A stretch of DNA of 64,000 nt from Primula veris (Eukaryota > Streptophyta > Magnoliopsida > Ericales > Primulaceae). Made by a program: the position numbers and the translations under genes. Numbering within the stretch: the stretch's first letter is position 1; every line of letters starts with the position of its first letter. Positions 11,659 to 21,233 of the stretch are shown here, one piece after another. The notes beneath the pieces were generated by a model. The model did no database searches and was not told where the DNA came from. It saw nothing but the letters and a program-made list of their open reading frames with translations. The DNA lies in assembly GCA_963682055.1 (NCBI GenBank), contig OY821741.1:25552711-25616710 (forward strand). Direction: 5' to 3'.

Positions 11659-13892
11659 CGTCTCGAAAATTTTGTACTTTATTATTAATTTTAGTAATAC
11701 GATAGTGATATTTAGTTTGTGGGTGATTACGTATTTGTGTGAAACATACACGTGTGATATGAAATTGGGTGTATATAATAATTGTGGTGGTGATTTGTAT
11801 TATTTAATAAGTAAGTGGACTAATTAGTAAATTAGTAAAATCTAAATATATAGATAATACATATACATATATACATATACATATTACATATATACATAGA
11901 TACATATATAGATATATAGAAGAGAGAGGGAAACCAGCGGAGTTGACATAGAGAGACAGAGAGAGACGAACGCCGGAGAAGGGGTTAGGTCGTCGGAAAG
12001 GGGCTGGTCAGGCTGTGGTGGTAGGTGGCGGTAGTGGGTGCGGTTTAGGGTTTTAGGGCAGCGACTTCGGGAGCCGATTACGAGGTCATCGGGGGTCCGT
12101 TTTCGACAATCAAATATGTTTTCTTAGCCTATTTTTCGAGAGCTATCTATCTGTGTAAGCCGTTTCATCTGATTTTAACTTTTATAAAAACCCATTTTTG
12201 GGAATAATTGCTATAATCCGAATTAGGTGCTTTTATATTAATCTGTAACTCGTTTTAATTACGTTTAGGGACTGTTTAAGGACCGTTATTGGGCTGTCCA
12301 GATCTGGTTCTAACTGTTCGTTGGGTTTTCGGCAGAGTTTGGGAGAATTTGACAAACGAGCTCTCGTTTGTGTAGGTAAGGGGGAAGAATATGGTTTCGC
12401 TTTAAAGACGGTTTTGTGTGTTGTTTGTTGTATGCTAGGCTATGTAAATGGTTAGTTGGTTGGTTAGTGTGTATTGCATCATGTTATTGTATTGTGTATG
12501 TGTAACATGCTTCCATGGTTTTAATTATGCTAATCATATTTTTATGGTGATTATATTGTGTATGGCGATATTATTATTTTTATTATAAAATGAATTGTGG
12601 AGAATAAAATGATTTAAATGTGTTATTTAATTAAATTTTTTAAAAACGTGAAAGTGGTGAAAGTGGTGAAAGTGTGAAAGTGGTGATATTGTGTGAATAT
12701 TGTGGTGATACCGTGACATAGATGTGTTCAAGTGATTTTTAATATTTGATTAAATAAACTATTATAAAGTGTGGCGTTTTTTATTTTATTTTCAGTTTGT
12801 GGACTTTACTGTTTACATTTTTGGGAGTCTTTTATATTTATTTTAGGGATTGCAGTACCAAGTGTTAAGGCGGAGCTGTGTCAGCTTACGGTGAGATCCC
12901 GGAAACTTGCGCAAGGATTAGGTATATCGGTACCATAGGGTTAGTCCCCTTAAAGCCGGCCCCATATCTTTTGGTCACATTTTAGTGTCAGAATATGGTT
13001 GAGGGAACCATTGCACTTTGGGTCCTAGAGCAGAGTGGCTCTAAAAGTGGGTACATGTGAGGCAATCCCGACTTTGTGTTTTGTTGAGTTTTGTTTTATT
13101 TTGTTTTGTTTTATTTTATTTTGTTTTATTATTAATTCAGTTGATCTTGATTATATGTTCATTTACGTGTGTTGCGAGTTATATTTGTTGATGTGTTTTT
13201 CGTGCAATTACCTTTATTATTATTTGCCATATATCATATTTGCCATGTTAGGATTGTGTGTGCGTGCTTAGTAGCACGCGCCGTTTTTAAAGAGAGATTG
13301 TTTTCTTACCTCCTTTCTTTGTTTTCTGTACATTTTGTTCATGATCGATGTACAGGTGTTGATGTAGACTGTGGCGAAGTTTAGAATGCTTGCATGGGGC
13401 TCATTATCATATTACACGTGATCGTGCGCACGTCAGACTTGTTTTTATTCATTTTGGTATTATCTCATTTTGAGCCTTGTGGACCTAATAGGCATTTAAC
13501 GCAAGTTTAATTTAAATTACGCTATTTTATAGAATGTCAGCTGGGTTGGATTTGATTTATCCTTGTTGGATTATTTGGTAATCGCGTGGTGATTTTGTTG
13601 TGTTGTTCAAACAGGTCTAATTTATTGGAAACAAATAGATACGCAAAGCTCATGCCGAAATTTTCTAAAACGTATTGTTTTGTTTGTGTTGTCACATTTG
13701 GACACCGTTGGCTACCCTTAGGTCAATTTAGTGAATCAAATGTGATTATCGGCATGCCCTGAAGTATTTATTTGGTTCTTTTGATTGGCATATTATCGAA
13801 TGGCATTCCGTATGTTTCGTTATTTAAATTTTTTCCTTTTTATTTTAATTTACATTCACGACCCGGGTTTATCCAAAATCCGGGGCATGACA
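11654..13892 (+). repeat. 3' LTR of the gypsy chromovirus
   Basis: Collinear with 5135-7373 over 2239 bp with no visible net length change. The mismatches counted by eye are mostly C/T and G/A. It ends CATGACA and is followed by the target duplication GTACG. Confidence 0.93.
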
Positions 13893-14543
13893 GTACGATT
13901 TAGTCTACTCTCCGGAGCTCTTGCTCAGATTAGAATATTGAGAAAGACTACAAAGTGTATTTGAGTGTTACAAATTAGTAGCTCTCTAACTGGTTAAACA
14001 TATACAGCTATTGCTATTACTTCTCTCAACTATTCAATATAGTCTTTTGTGGCAATCTTTCTCTCTTATCAAATAGTTCTGTATTTTTTGAAAAATAAAT
14101 ATTTTTGTTCTGAATACATAATCAAACCCTAAGGCCTATTATGCACTTATATATTGTGCTTAAAAAAGATGCTAACACACTATACATAATAATAAACTTT
14201 CCAAGTTTATTCATTGTGATTAATCTCTTAGTTTTTTCTTCATTTGTTGACTTTAGTAGATGAATCTTTGATGCACAATTCTTCATATAATATCTTATGA
14301 GATTACACATATTCGAATATCTTCTCATCATAATTTGCTTGATCAACAAGCTGCAATTCTACCGAAATTTTGACCTGTCTGTCAATATCTTTCAGTTGTA
14401 AAAGTCAGTTACAACTGAAAGTGTAACTTATAAAAGATCCATTAGTAACAAGATGAATATATGAATACGTAAATAACTAGGTTTTGTTTATCAAAATAGT
14501 GACAACAAACGAAATTATTAGGTGCTATAAAATAGGTCTAACA
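13893..14543 (-). repeat. LTR piece of the old minus-strand copia, right of the gypsy insertion
   Basis: The minus strand starts TGTTAGACC at 14543, has a TATA-like ATATATAAG at about 14145-14155 followed by leader sequence, and holds the palindromic CAGTTACAACTG motif at 14390-14424, as in the 5006-5060 piece. The gypsy insertion separates the two pieces. A 75-codon minus-strand ORF in it shows no known domain. Confidence 0.4.
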
Positions 14544-14732
14544 ATAAGCATTAGGAGTAGTTTTTTATTAGTTAGAATTAGTTATTGGCAGCTTTATTAT
14601 ATATCCATGAATCAATAAAACTTTCTAAGTTTTATTACATATCAGTCATTCTCGATGTAGTTCGTAAAAGTTATTTCTTAAGATTTATGTGGATTGTATT
14701 CGCCTTGTATGAGCAACATTGGATTGATAATA

Positions 14733-14865
14733 GTAAGTTCGCATTTTCCCTTATAACTCAAGAACAGTGTTTGGAACATGCATTCAGAGGCAATGGAATT
14801 ATAACTGATAGGATTCATCTAAGTCGCTGCGAACTATATCCTAGAAACGAACCGACACCATAACC
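14733..14865 (+). repeat. Dispersed repeat, copy 1 (partner at 17503-17636)
   Basis: About 133 bp, roughly 88-90% alike by eye to 17503-17636 in the same orientation. Both copies read through as an open frame containing QEQCLEHAF followed by LYPRNEP. Origin unknown. Copy 2 begins right at the edge of the pogo element, which may have inserted there. Confidence 0.6.
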
Positions 14866-15324
14866 AAACATAAGAGGCGAATGCCAACTATGACAAGTGA
14901 AGCAGTTATAAAGAATGCTCAAAACTCTTTTGAAACAACTTGGACTTTTCTCAATAATATATCTATGAAAAAATAAAGAAGATTTATTCCTTCTATCATA
15001 AGATACAATCTTACCAATCTGATCATTTGGAGGTCAAAAGGTTCATAGACGAATTTAAGAGACATCCATTTGGAACATTAAGCTTAATAAAATTGTTTTA
15101 ATAAAATAATTTTCTAATAAAAGGTGGAATCAATATATTTTGATGGATACATTTACAAATGTACCTTACGTCAAATACCGTAGCAGTGTAGCAATGTAGC
15201 TTATGTCAAATACATCCTTAAAAGAGAGCAAACTATGTCTAATACACATGTTCGAGAGAATTCTCATAGTTCTTTCTAAACAACTCATATTATGCTTCAT
15301 AATATGTCATAAATGAAAGGGAAC

Positions 15325-15480
15325 ATACTCAATTTGTATCATATGCTATAAGTTTTTAACAATGGCTACCATGTACTATCAAAATTACCGATTTTATCAC
15401 TATATTGTTGAAATTGGACCATTTTTTACACTTACGTCCATGTTAAAATCTAAAATTTTAATTCTACAAATTTACCCCTG
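15325..15480 (+). repeat. Direct repeat, copy 1 (partner at about 16100-16290)
   Basis: Shares the wording ACTCAATTTGTATCAT, the CTACCNTGTANTATCAAAATT stretch and a CTATATTGTTGAAAT-like block with the copy 775 bp downstream, in the same orientation. Similar sequences are common near the ends of plant DNA transposons, but no inverted partner was seen. Confidence 0.55.
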
Positions 15481-15484
15481 AAAT

Positions 15485-15640
15485 ACTTTTCCCTATTTAT
15501 ACCTTATACTATAATTTTTTGCCGATTTATACCTTATACTATCGTTTCTCCTCATTTAGACCTTATACTATTGTTTTTTCAATTAAGGTATTACACTATC
15601 GTTTTTCCCGATTATGCATTAAACTATTAATATATTGATT
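15485..15640 (+). repeat. Degenerate tandem repeat, about 30-bp unit
   Basis: Four to five imperfect copies of a unit of the form CCGATTTATACCTTATACTATCG..., each with ACCTTATACTAT or a close variant. Copies diverge rightwards. Confidence 0.6.
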
Positions 15641-16319
15641 TAGTATATTTCTATTAATACGTACATTACACATATACAAATATACTTACAAAATTAATAA
15701 ACATGTTAATTCACAGCCACATCTATCGAGTATAAACAACCAACACAGCAAAACATAAAACCAAACACAAAATAATATTAACAGTTGTTTTAATGTATTA
15801 GATCAAATTTTAGCAAGCAAAAAATTATCACCACTATCAATTAAAAAAATAACCATACCATAAATAGGATGTGTGCCCGACGAAGTCAAAAATTTTGTCA
15901 CCTAAAAAAAAGTCTAATGGTCTCATTAGCTCACACCCACACTTTCACTTGACAAGTCTTTCCAATTATATATATGTACTCCTAATGCTTACAACTAGAT
16001 AAACTGAAAGATAAATTTGTTTAAGGTATAAATGTTATTGCTAGTGAATCTCGACAAATATGTGCCCGATTTGAAGTTTATGGATAAAGGCTCTTTTCTT
16101 TAAGGTAAATACTCAATTTGTATCATGTACTATGAGATTTTAACAATCGCTACCTTGTATTATCAAAATTCCAAATTTTATCCCTATACTATTGAAATCA
16201 GACCATTTTGTACCCTCTCGTTTATATTCAACAGAAAAAGATGATGTCATCTAACATTTACCGTCTCTAACCAGGGGTAATTTTTACAAATTGCAAGCCA
16301 ACTATCAATATTACCTAAT

Positions 16320-16430
16320 TAGGTCATTGGACTTTTAAAATCTACCCAATTTAGTCACTGAACTTTGAAAGCTAACCAATTTAGTCACTGAACTTAAAAA
16401 TCTAACCCAATTAGTACCTTAACATTAAAA
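16320..16430 (+). repeat. Degenerate tandem repeat, about 30-36-bp unit
   Basis: Three to four imperfect copies centred on CAATTTAGTCACTGAACTT, followed by A-rich sequence. Confidence 0.6.
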
Positions 16431-16858
16431 AAATTATAAAAAATAAAATTTAAACTATGTAAATTACTAATATTTATGAACGTATACATATACATCTATA
16501 TATATATATATATACAAAAGTGTGTATATATATTTATGTTTATGTATATAAATATATAAATAAATACGTGAGTAAATGAAAACAAAACTAAAAATAGAAA
16601 GATAAAATTTTGCGTTAGGACATAAATTTACACTATAATTTATTAGTTTTAAAAACTATGATTAACTCATAATTTAAGAATATTTGCATGGGTTTTTTTC
16701 TTTTATTCGAGTTTTTTTAAATATGATGACATTCAACCCATATTTCATAAATAACTATGATCTTATATCATGAAAGAAAATGAGATTAATAAAAATAAAC
16801 TTTTTAAAAATTAATTTTTCCTTCACTCTACTGTTTCTTTGAAAATCAAGTGGGGGTA

Positions 16859-17033
16859 CAATAGAAACTCCCTATAACAATATTCCCTATAGGAATAAAC
16901 TCCCTATAAGAATAAAAATTCATGGTCCCGACTTGGGATCAGTTATAAATAGGAATAAACTCCACATTGTAATAAGTCATACTATTTTTGGATCCCGCTT
17001 AAATAAAAATTACCCCATATAGTAATAAATGAC

Positions 17034-17072
<39 letters not shown>

Positions 17073-17499
17073 TTACATTAAATTTAGCATTTTGTAAAAT
17101 ATTTGTATATTATTGTTTATGACATTGACTTGATTTTGTTGGTAGTTACATTAATTTTAGCATTTTGTAAAATATTTATCTATTTTTGTTTTCAGTGATT
17201 TGAGTTCGTTTATCAACTTTTGATGTCATTATTGACTTGTTTGAAAATAACAAAAATTATCTAGTATTTATACATGTAAAGAAAACGTACAAGAAAGTTG
17301 ATGACTTTATACCTTTCAAAATGCATGTATTTGTTCTCCAAAATACATGTATTTGTTCTAAAATAGGTACATTTATCTTCTTTATGTACATATATAAGTC
17401 TTTTGATATTTTCTATGTAAAACTCACTTAAAGAATAAACTCTCTATAGTCGTACTTTTAGTATGTTAACAAATGTATGACTGTAGGGAGTTTATACCG
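16859..17499 (-). mobile_element. pogo-type non-autonomous element, copy 2
   Basis: 641 bp. Left end CAATAGAAACTCCCTAT, right end an inverse of it with two changes (TAGGGAGTTTATACCG), flanked by TA (16857-16858 and 17500-17501). The interior parallels copy 1 in reverse orientation: the GGAATAAACTCCCTAT subterminal repeats, the GACTTGGGATC stretch, a TA microsatellite at about 17037-17070, the transposase stub on the minus strand, and AATACATGTATTTG palindromes near 17322-17360. Confidence 0.8.
17176..17229 (-). pseudogene. pogo transposase N-terminal stub (17 codons)
   Basis: Reads MTSKVDKRTQITE and stops after 17 codons, the same endpoint as the stub at 3980-4033. It confirms the orientation of the element and that it belongs to the same deletion-derivative family. 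Confidence 0.7.
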
Positions 17500-17502
17500 T
17501 AA

Positions 17503-17636
17503 TAATAAGTTCGTATTTTCCCTTATAACTCAGGAACAGTGTTTGGAACATGCATTCAGAAGCAATGGAAATATAACTGATGGGATTCGTCTAATTCGCT
17601 GCAAACTATATCCCAGAAACGAACCTACACTATAAA
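17503..17636 (+). repeat. Dispersed repeat, copy 2 (partner at 14733-14865)
   Basis: Aligns with 14733-14865. It begins immediately after the TA target duplication of the pogo element. Confidence 0.6.
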
Positions 17637-18754
17637 GGAACAAATTATATACTAAACAATAATGAAATTATCATGCTATAAAATTAATCTCTACCCATGC
17701 ACGATGCAAGTCTATATAAAGAATATTGCCTAATAGAAAATAAAGCTGAGTGTTGAAAAATGTGCAACTTAAACGTGTCATGAACATTCGTTGTGGAACA
17801 AAATAAAATATTATAATCGATTGCTCGGCAATCTCACCTTATAATTCACCCCCTAACCGTAGTTTTAGGTTTCTTGGCAAATAGTCTCCCAGGATACAAC
17901 CACTTTATTTATTACAAAAAATTGAAGTGAAAAATTCCCGCACACATACGAAGATTTAAGGAGAAAATTTCTCTCCAAAAACTTAAACCAATATGCCTTA
18001 TAATTCTAACCTTATGACCGAAATTGCTAGAAAGAGTGTGAGAAATTATTATACGGGTATTCAGAATGAGATGATTATAATGGTGGTTGAGTGCACTATA
18101 TAGGGAAGGAAAAAATGCAAAGGAAAAGACACTACTCTTGAAAAAAAAGCTTAGTAGTTATGACTTTTCACACTAAATGGTGTAATTGGCAATTCTTAAA
18201 ACTTGCAGGGATATCTACGTAAAAGGTTGCAATTGCTGGATGAAAACTGTTAATATTTTGGCAGGAAAAAGTTTAGGGGAAGCATCCCCGTGGTGGGCTC
18301 AGGAGCTGCGGGCCATGGTCGACTTCACCTACCAGGGACACATGTGATGAAGGGATGAGATCGAGATAGGAATGTTCTAAAACTCACCCCAATCGCGAGC
18401 GAAAACTCGGAGCCCCAGTGTCTGGAGCCCTTGTCAAAGATTATGTTATATAAATTATTAAAATCTTCTATTTCTAATCGAGGTGGGATGAGATTTATTT
18501 CTCATTCCTGAAATTTCTCCATGATCCCACTTTTGGAATTCATTGTCTTTCACAACTATTATTAATTTTGAACAAACCTTATGTTTCAAAGCCCTCGAAT
18601 AATACTTGATTTGGTAGCGAGCACGAACTGTTTCGTGAAACCTAACCCGTCCAAACAGGTCCACCAACTTCCCCAACTGGTTTTGGTTTAAACCAAAATT
18701 TTAACAATAACTACCAAGACTTCCTTGTTAAGTGGGAGTTGAAAAGAGGAAAGA
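17637..18754. other. Unassigned DNA
   Basis: No gene recognised. A more GC-rich patch lies at about 18270-18430. A 72-codon minus-strand ORF (18458-18676) has no known domain. Nothing here supports a feature call. Confidence 0.4.
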
Positions 18755-19172
18755 AACATGGATTTTCTTTACTGGGTTCATCAATTTCTAGTCTCGGTAT
18801 AGTTCCTTAACTCCGTATAGGTACCTTCCATATTTTGTTTACAAGTAGTAGTCAGGGTCCGTTGGTAACATATTTTTTTACTTAATTTTTTAATTTTGGA
18901 TTTTAAAAATTTGTGCGTATTTGGCAAGTCAGATTATTCAGCTTCTAAAAATCTGATCTTTATGCTAAAAAATCTAAAAAATTCGGATTTTTAAAATTCA
19001 GCTTTACAGTAGATTCTTAAAACAGATTTTTAAAATCTGATTTTGAAACAAAAAATCTATTATCAAGCATACCCTTAGTCCTTTTGTTATGGAAGATTAT
19101 TAAGTCGTCTTATTTCATTGAATTTGAAACTTCTTCATTTTTATAAGTTGGCCAAAGAGTATGCTCAGTTTT
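18755..19172. repeat. ATL downstream flank, copy 1 left part (partner 61012-61207)
   Basis: From GATTTTCTTTACTGGGTTCA onward the sequence matches 61012-61207, apart from the 220-bp MITE at 18855-19074. On the other side of the copia at 19173-27490 the match resumes (27496-27790 with 61208-61416). It is therefore one copy of a duplicated segment lying 3' of an ATL pseudogene, and its duplicate serves as an empty-site reference. Confidence 0.75.
18855..19074. mobile_element. Tourist-like MITE (PIF/Harbinger-type)
   Basis: The insertion is absent from the duplicate at 61.1 kb. It starts GGGTCCGTTGGTAAC and ends with the imperfect inverse (...TTATCAAGCATACCC). The flanking trinucleotides are TCA (18852-18854) and TTA (19075-19077); a TTA target duplication is typical of PIF/Harbinger. 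About 220 bp, AT-rich, no ORF. The superfamily rests on target size and on the GGG ends only. Confidence 0.6.
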
Positions 19173-19311
19173 TGTTGGTTTTGGTACTATTTCGAATACG
19201 ATAAAGAAAAGGACAATAATATAAAAGACAGGAACGCAATGGAAATAACACTTTATTTCTCACAATTGGAATATGAATTACAATTCCTGACTCGTACAGA
19301 ATAAAATTAAA

Positions 19312-19540
19312 CTGCTGGACTGGTTTCAACAAATAAAAACTGCCGGACTGTTTTGTAAATAAAACAAACTGCCGGACTGTTTTAACAAGAAAAAGAAACT
19401 GCCGGACTGTTTTAAACAAACTGCCGGACTGTTTTAAAAAATAAAAAAACTGCCGGACTGGTTTTAAACAAACTGCCGGACTGGTTTTAACAAATAAAAA
19501 ACTGCCCGGACTGTTATTAAATAAACTGCCCGGACTGTTA
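19312..19540 (-). repeat. CTGCCGGACTG minisatellite within the LTR
   Basis: About nine copies of CTGC(C)GGACTG, or close forms, separated by T- and A-rich spacers of varying length. The same set appears in the other LTR at about 26104-26332. In transcript sense it lies downstream of the TATA-like site, in the R/U5 part. Confidence 0.75.
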
Positions 19541-20161
19541 TGTAAATACTGGAAATTAAATTACAGGAAAGTAAATTACAGAATAGGAAAGACTGAAATG
19601 TAAATTACAGAAACTAAAGGTACTGGAAAGTAAATACAAAAAGGAAACAGTACTGAAATTAAATGGACAGAATAATAAAGGACTGAAAAGTAAATAACAG
19701 AAATTAAAAGAAGAGGCAACTGCTGAGCAGTTTCCCTTAAACAATATTTCCCGAACCACCTTTAAAGGTTTCTGGTTTCGGGACTTTGTTCCCAAGGTAC
19801 AACTTCTATCTCAGAGTGGCTCGTATGGAAACCGGCACCGAACCACAGGTCGAGCTGTTGGTGGTGCGGTTCTCTCTCACTAAGTGTATGCTTATGCTGT
19901 GAGTTGTGTGTATGAAGGTGTACTGAAATGAGAGGGGGATGGCTGCCTTTTATAGGCTCTACTGAAACCGCAACCATAAATGTTGGTCTTTAATTCTGGG
20001 AGTTACACCCCCAGAATCCGCTCAATCAATTCTGAAACCGCAGCATTTACTCTCATTCATTGCTGACGTTTCTCTTGCTGGAAACTCTAGGGACTCCTTT
20101 TGTATTTTATACAAAACTCCCTATTCGGGTTTGGACCCAAGACCCAAGACCCGAGACATTC

Positions 20162-20361
20162 CCCAAATCCCAAATCCCAAATCCCAAATCCCAAATCCCA
20201 AATCCCAAATCCCAAATCCCAAATCCCAAGCCCAAGCCCAAGCCCAAGCCCAAGCCCAAGCCCACGCCCACGCCCACGCCCACGCCCACGCCCACGCCCG
20301 TGCCCGTGCCCGTGCCCGTGCCCGATCCCGAGACCCGAGACCCGAGACCCGAGACCCGAGA
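20162..20361 (-). repeat. Ordered array of CCC-starting hexamers and heptamers (3' LTR)
   Basis: On the plus strand: CCCAAAT x9, CCCAAG x6, CCCACG x6, CCCGTG x4, CCCGAT x1, CCCGAGA x5. Each block differs from the next by one or a few bases, giving a stepwise series. In transcript sense it lies about 50 bp upstream of the TATA-like site. It opens long low-complexity ORFs in several frames that are not genes. Confidence 0.95.
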
Positions 20362-20756
20362 CACGAGACACGAGCGAGCGCGCGTGTGTGGTACACACTA
20401 ATACTCTTAGGTGTATGTGGACATGTTAGTTTAATAACTACATGGGTTGGTATGGTATATATATTGTAAGATTAACTCTTAATCTTCCAATATGGGATTA
20501 TACTAAATGGTTTTTCTCATTAACCATTTCGTTTTTCCAGATTTGAGCTTCCGAGGTACCAACTTTGAAGCCACTTTGTATTCACACCCATTCTCCGAAT
20601 AGGTCATGTGATATACCGTTACGAAGCTCGTCACACGGGCTACTCAACCACGTTGATTACGGTATAAACAACTCAGCGCTGTTACACGAAATAATGACTC
20701 GAAGTTGGTCCAGTGACCATTCGGAAACACCCATGTTTTCACATGTTTTTCCAACA

Positions 20757-20770
20757 ATCCCCCACATGAA
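20757..20770 (-). other. Polypurine tract of the young copia
   Basis: On the minus strand ATGTGGGGGAT lies directly before the 3' LTR start (TGTTGG), as expected for plus-strand priming. Confidence 0.7.
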
Positions 20771-21233
20771 TGCAATTGGCTGAAAATAAAATGCTCCTAA
20801 ATGCATACGAGAGAAAACCGCAAGAGTTCACTGCATAAGGACAGGTAGCGCGCGCCTTGAACCTGCCGTAGTGACGTAAAATCTGATATGCTACTATTGG
20901 GTAGCCTTTAAGCCTTGAACCCTTTAGCGTTTGTGCATACCAGGGTAATGCGCACACAGTGTCCCCTCTACACCACTTACTAAGCCCTTTGGTTGTTGTC
21001 CATATTTGGCCGTGGACTGCCTTGGCAAAGTTCAACCGAGTGCTCTAGTGATTTAGCCCATGGCTCATCACATAGTATCGGCCATACACACTCGTCATAG
21101 GTGATTTCAAGTCAAGGGTGTCCTGACTCACCCCTCTCGATCTTCGAGATACTTGTTTTCATTAAGAGCCTCATGCTCACCCTTAAGATGGTCTAGGTCT
21201 ATCACTCTTTCATCCTAGAAATGGGCTGGGAAC
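20771..21233 (-). other. 3' untranslated internal region of the young copia
   Basis: About 460 bp between the gag-pol stop and the polypurine tract. A 98-codon minus-strand ORF (20739-21035) has no recognisable domain, and nothing suggests an envelope-like gene. Confidence 0.55.

Larger units (their letters stand above)
5130..13897 (+). mobile_element. Ty3/gypsy chromovirus (Tekay/Del-like), structurally complete, coding-dead
   Basis: A full LTR retrotransposon: target duplication GTACG (5130-5134 and 13893-13897), two 2239-bp LTRs with TG...CA ends, a tRNA-Met-type primer site, pol in the order protease, reverse transcriptase, RNase H, integrase, chromodomain, and a polypurine tract. The gag-protease-RT-RNaseH-integrase order with a C-terminal chromodomain places it in the chromoviruses; the GRNSF-like end of pol suggests the Tekay/Del group. 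By eye the LTRs differ at about 33 of 2239 positions (near 1.5%), mostly transitions, so insertion was fairly recent. Most of gag is missing and pol has at least four in-frame stops plus several frameshifts. Confidence 0.92.
1623..14543 (-). mobile_element. Old Ty1/copia element, minus strand, split by later insertions
   Basis: Minus-strand copia sequence reads from an LTR-like right end at about 14543 (TGTTAG... on the minus strand) leftwards to integrase at 1623, where the LINE interrupts it. Two younger units split it: the LTR-like segment at 3211-4803 and the gypsy element at 5135-13892. The pieces I assign to it are 1623-3210 (gag C-terminus, protease, integrase), about 4820-5134 (leader/LTR) and 13893-14543 (LTR with a TATA-like site). 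The coding assignment is firm. That the three pieces belong to one element is inferred from their order and from a shared palindrome, CAGTTACAACTG, in the two LTR pieces. The other LTR lies outside the window or is lost. Confidence 0.45.
14544..16858. other. Unassigned AT-rich DNA with dispersed and tandem repeats
   Basis: No gene or element could be identified. An ORF at 14585-14863 (92 codons) has no domain I recognise, but its last third is repeated at 17503-17636. The stretch holds two direct repeats about 775 bp apart and two short tandem arrays, listed separately. The arrangement could be the body of an unclassified DNA transposon, but no terminal inverted repeat was found. Confidence 0.4.
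19173..20756 (-). repeat. 3' LTR of the young copia (1584 bp)
   Basis: Ends TGTTGG...CCAACA. Contains a CTGCCGGACTG minisatellite (about 19312-19540), the TATA-like site (TATAAAA on the minus strand, 20105-20111) and the ordered hexamer/heptamer array at 20162-20361. It is 58 bp longer than its partner, all of it inside that array. Confidence 0.93.

Noticed and set aside
18458..18676. 72-codon minus-strand ORF with a basic composition
   Set aside because: No recognisable domain, no second copy in the window and no gene context.
20162..20361. Interstitial telomeric repeat or CRISPR-like array
   Set aside because: The heptamer is CCCAAAT, not the plant telomere CCCTAAA, and it grades into hexamers. 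There are no repeat-spacer units, and this is a plant LTR.
20060..20469. Several overlapping ORFs of 85-113 codons in both strands, and a similar set at 26852-27203
   Set aside because: They arise from the CCC-starting hexamer array, which is open in nearly every frame; composition is pure repeat (PKPKPK, GLGLGL, AWAWAW) with no other support.
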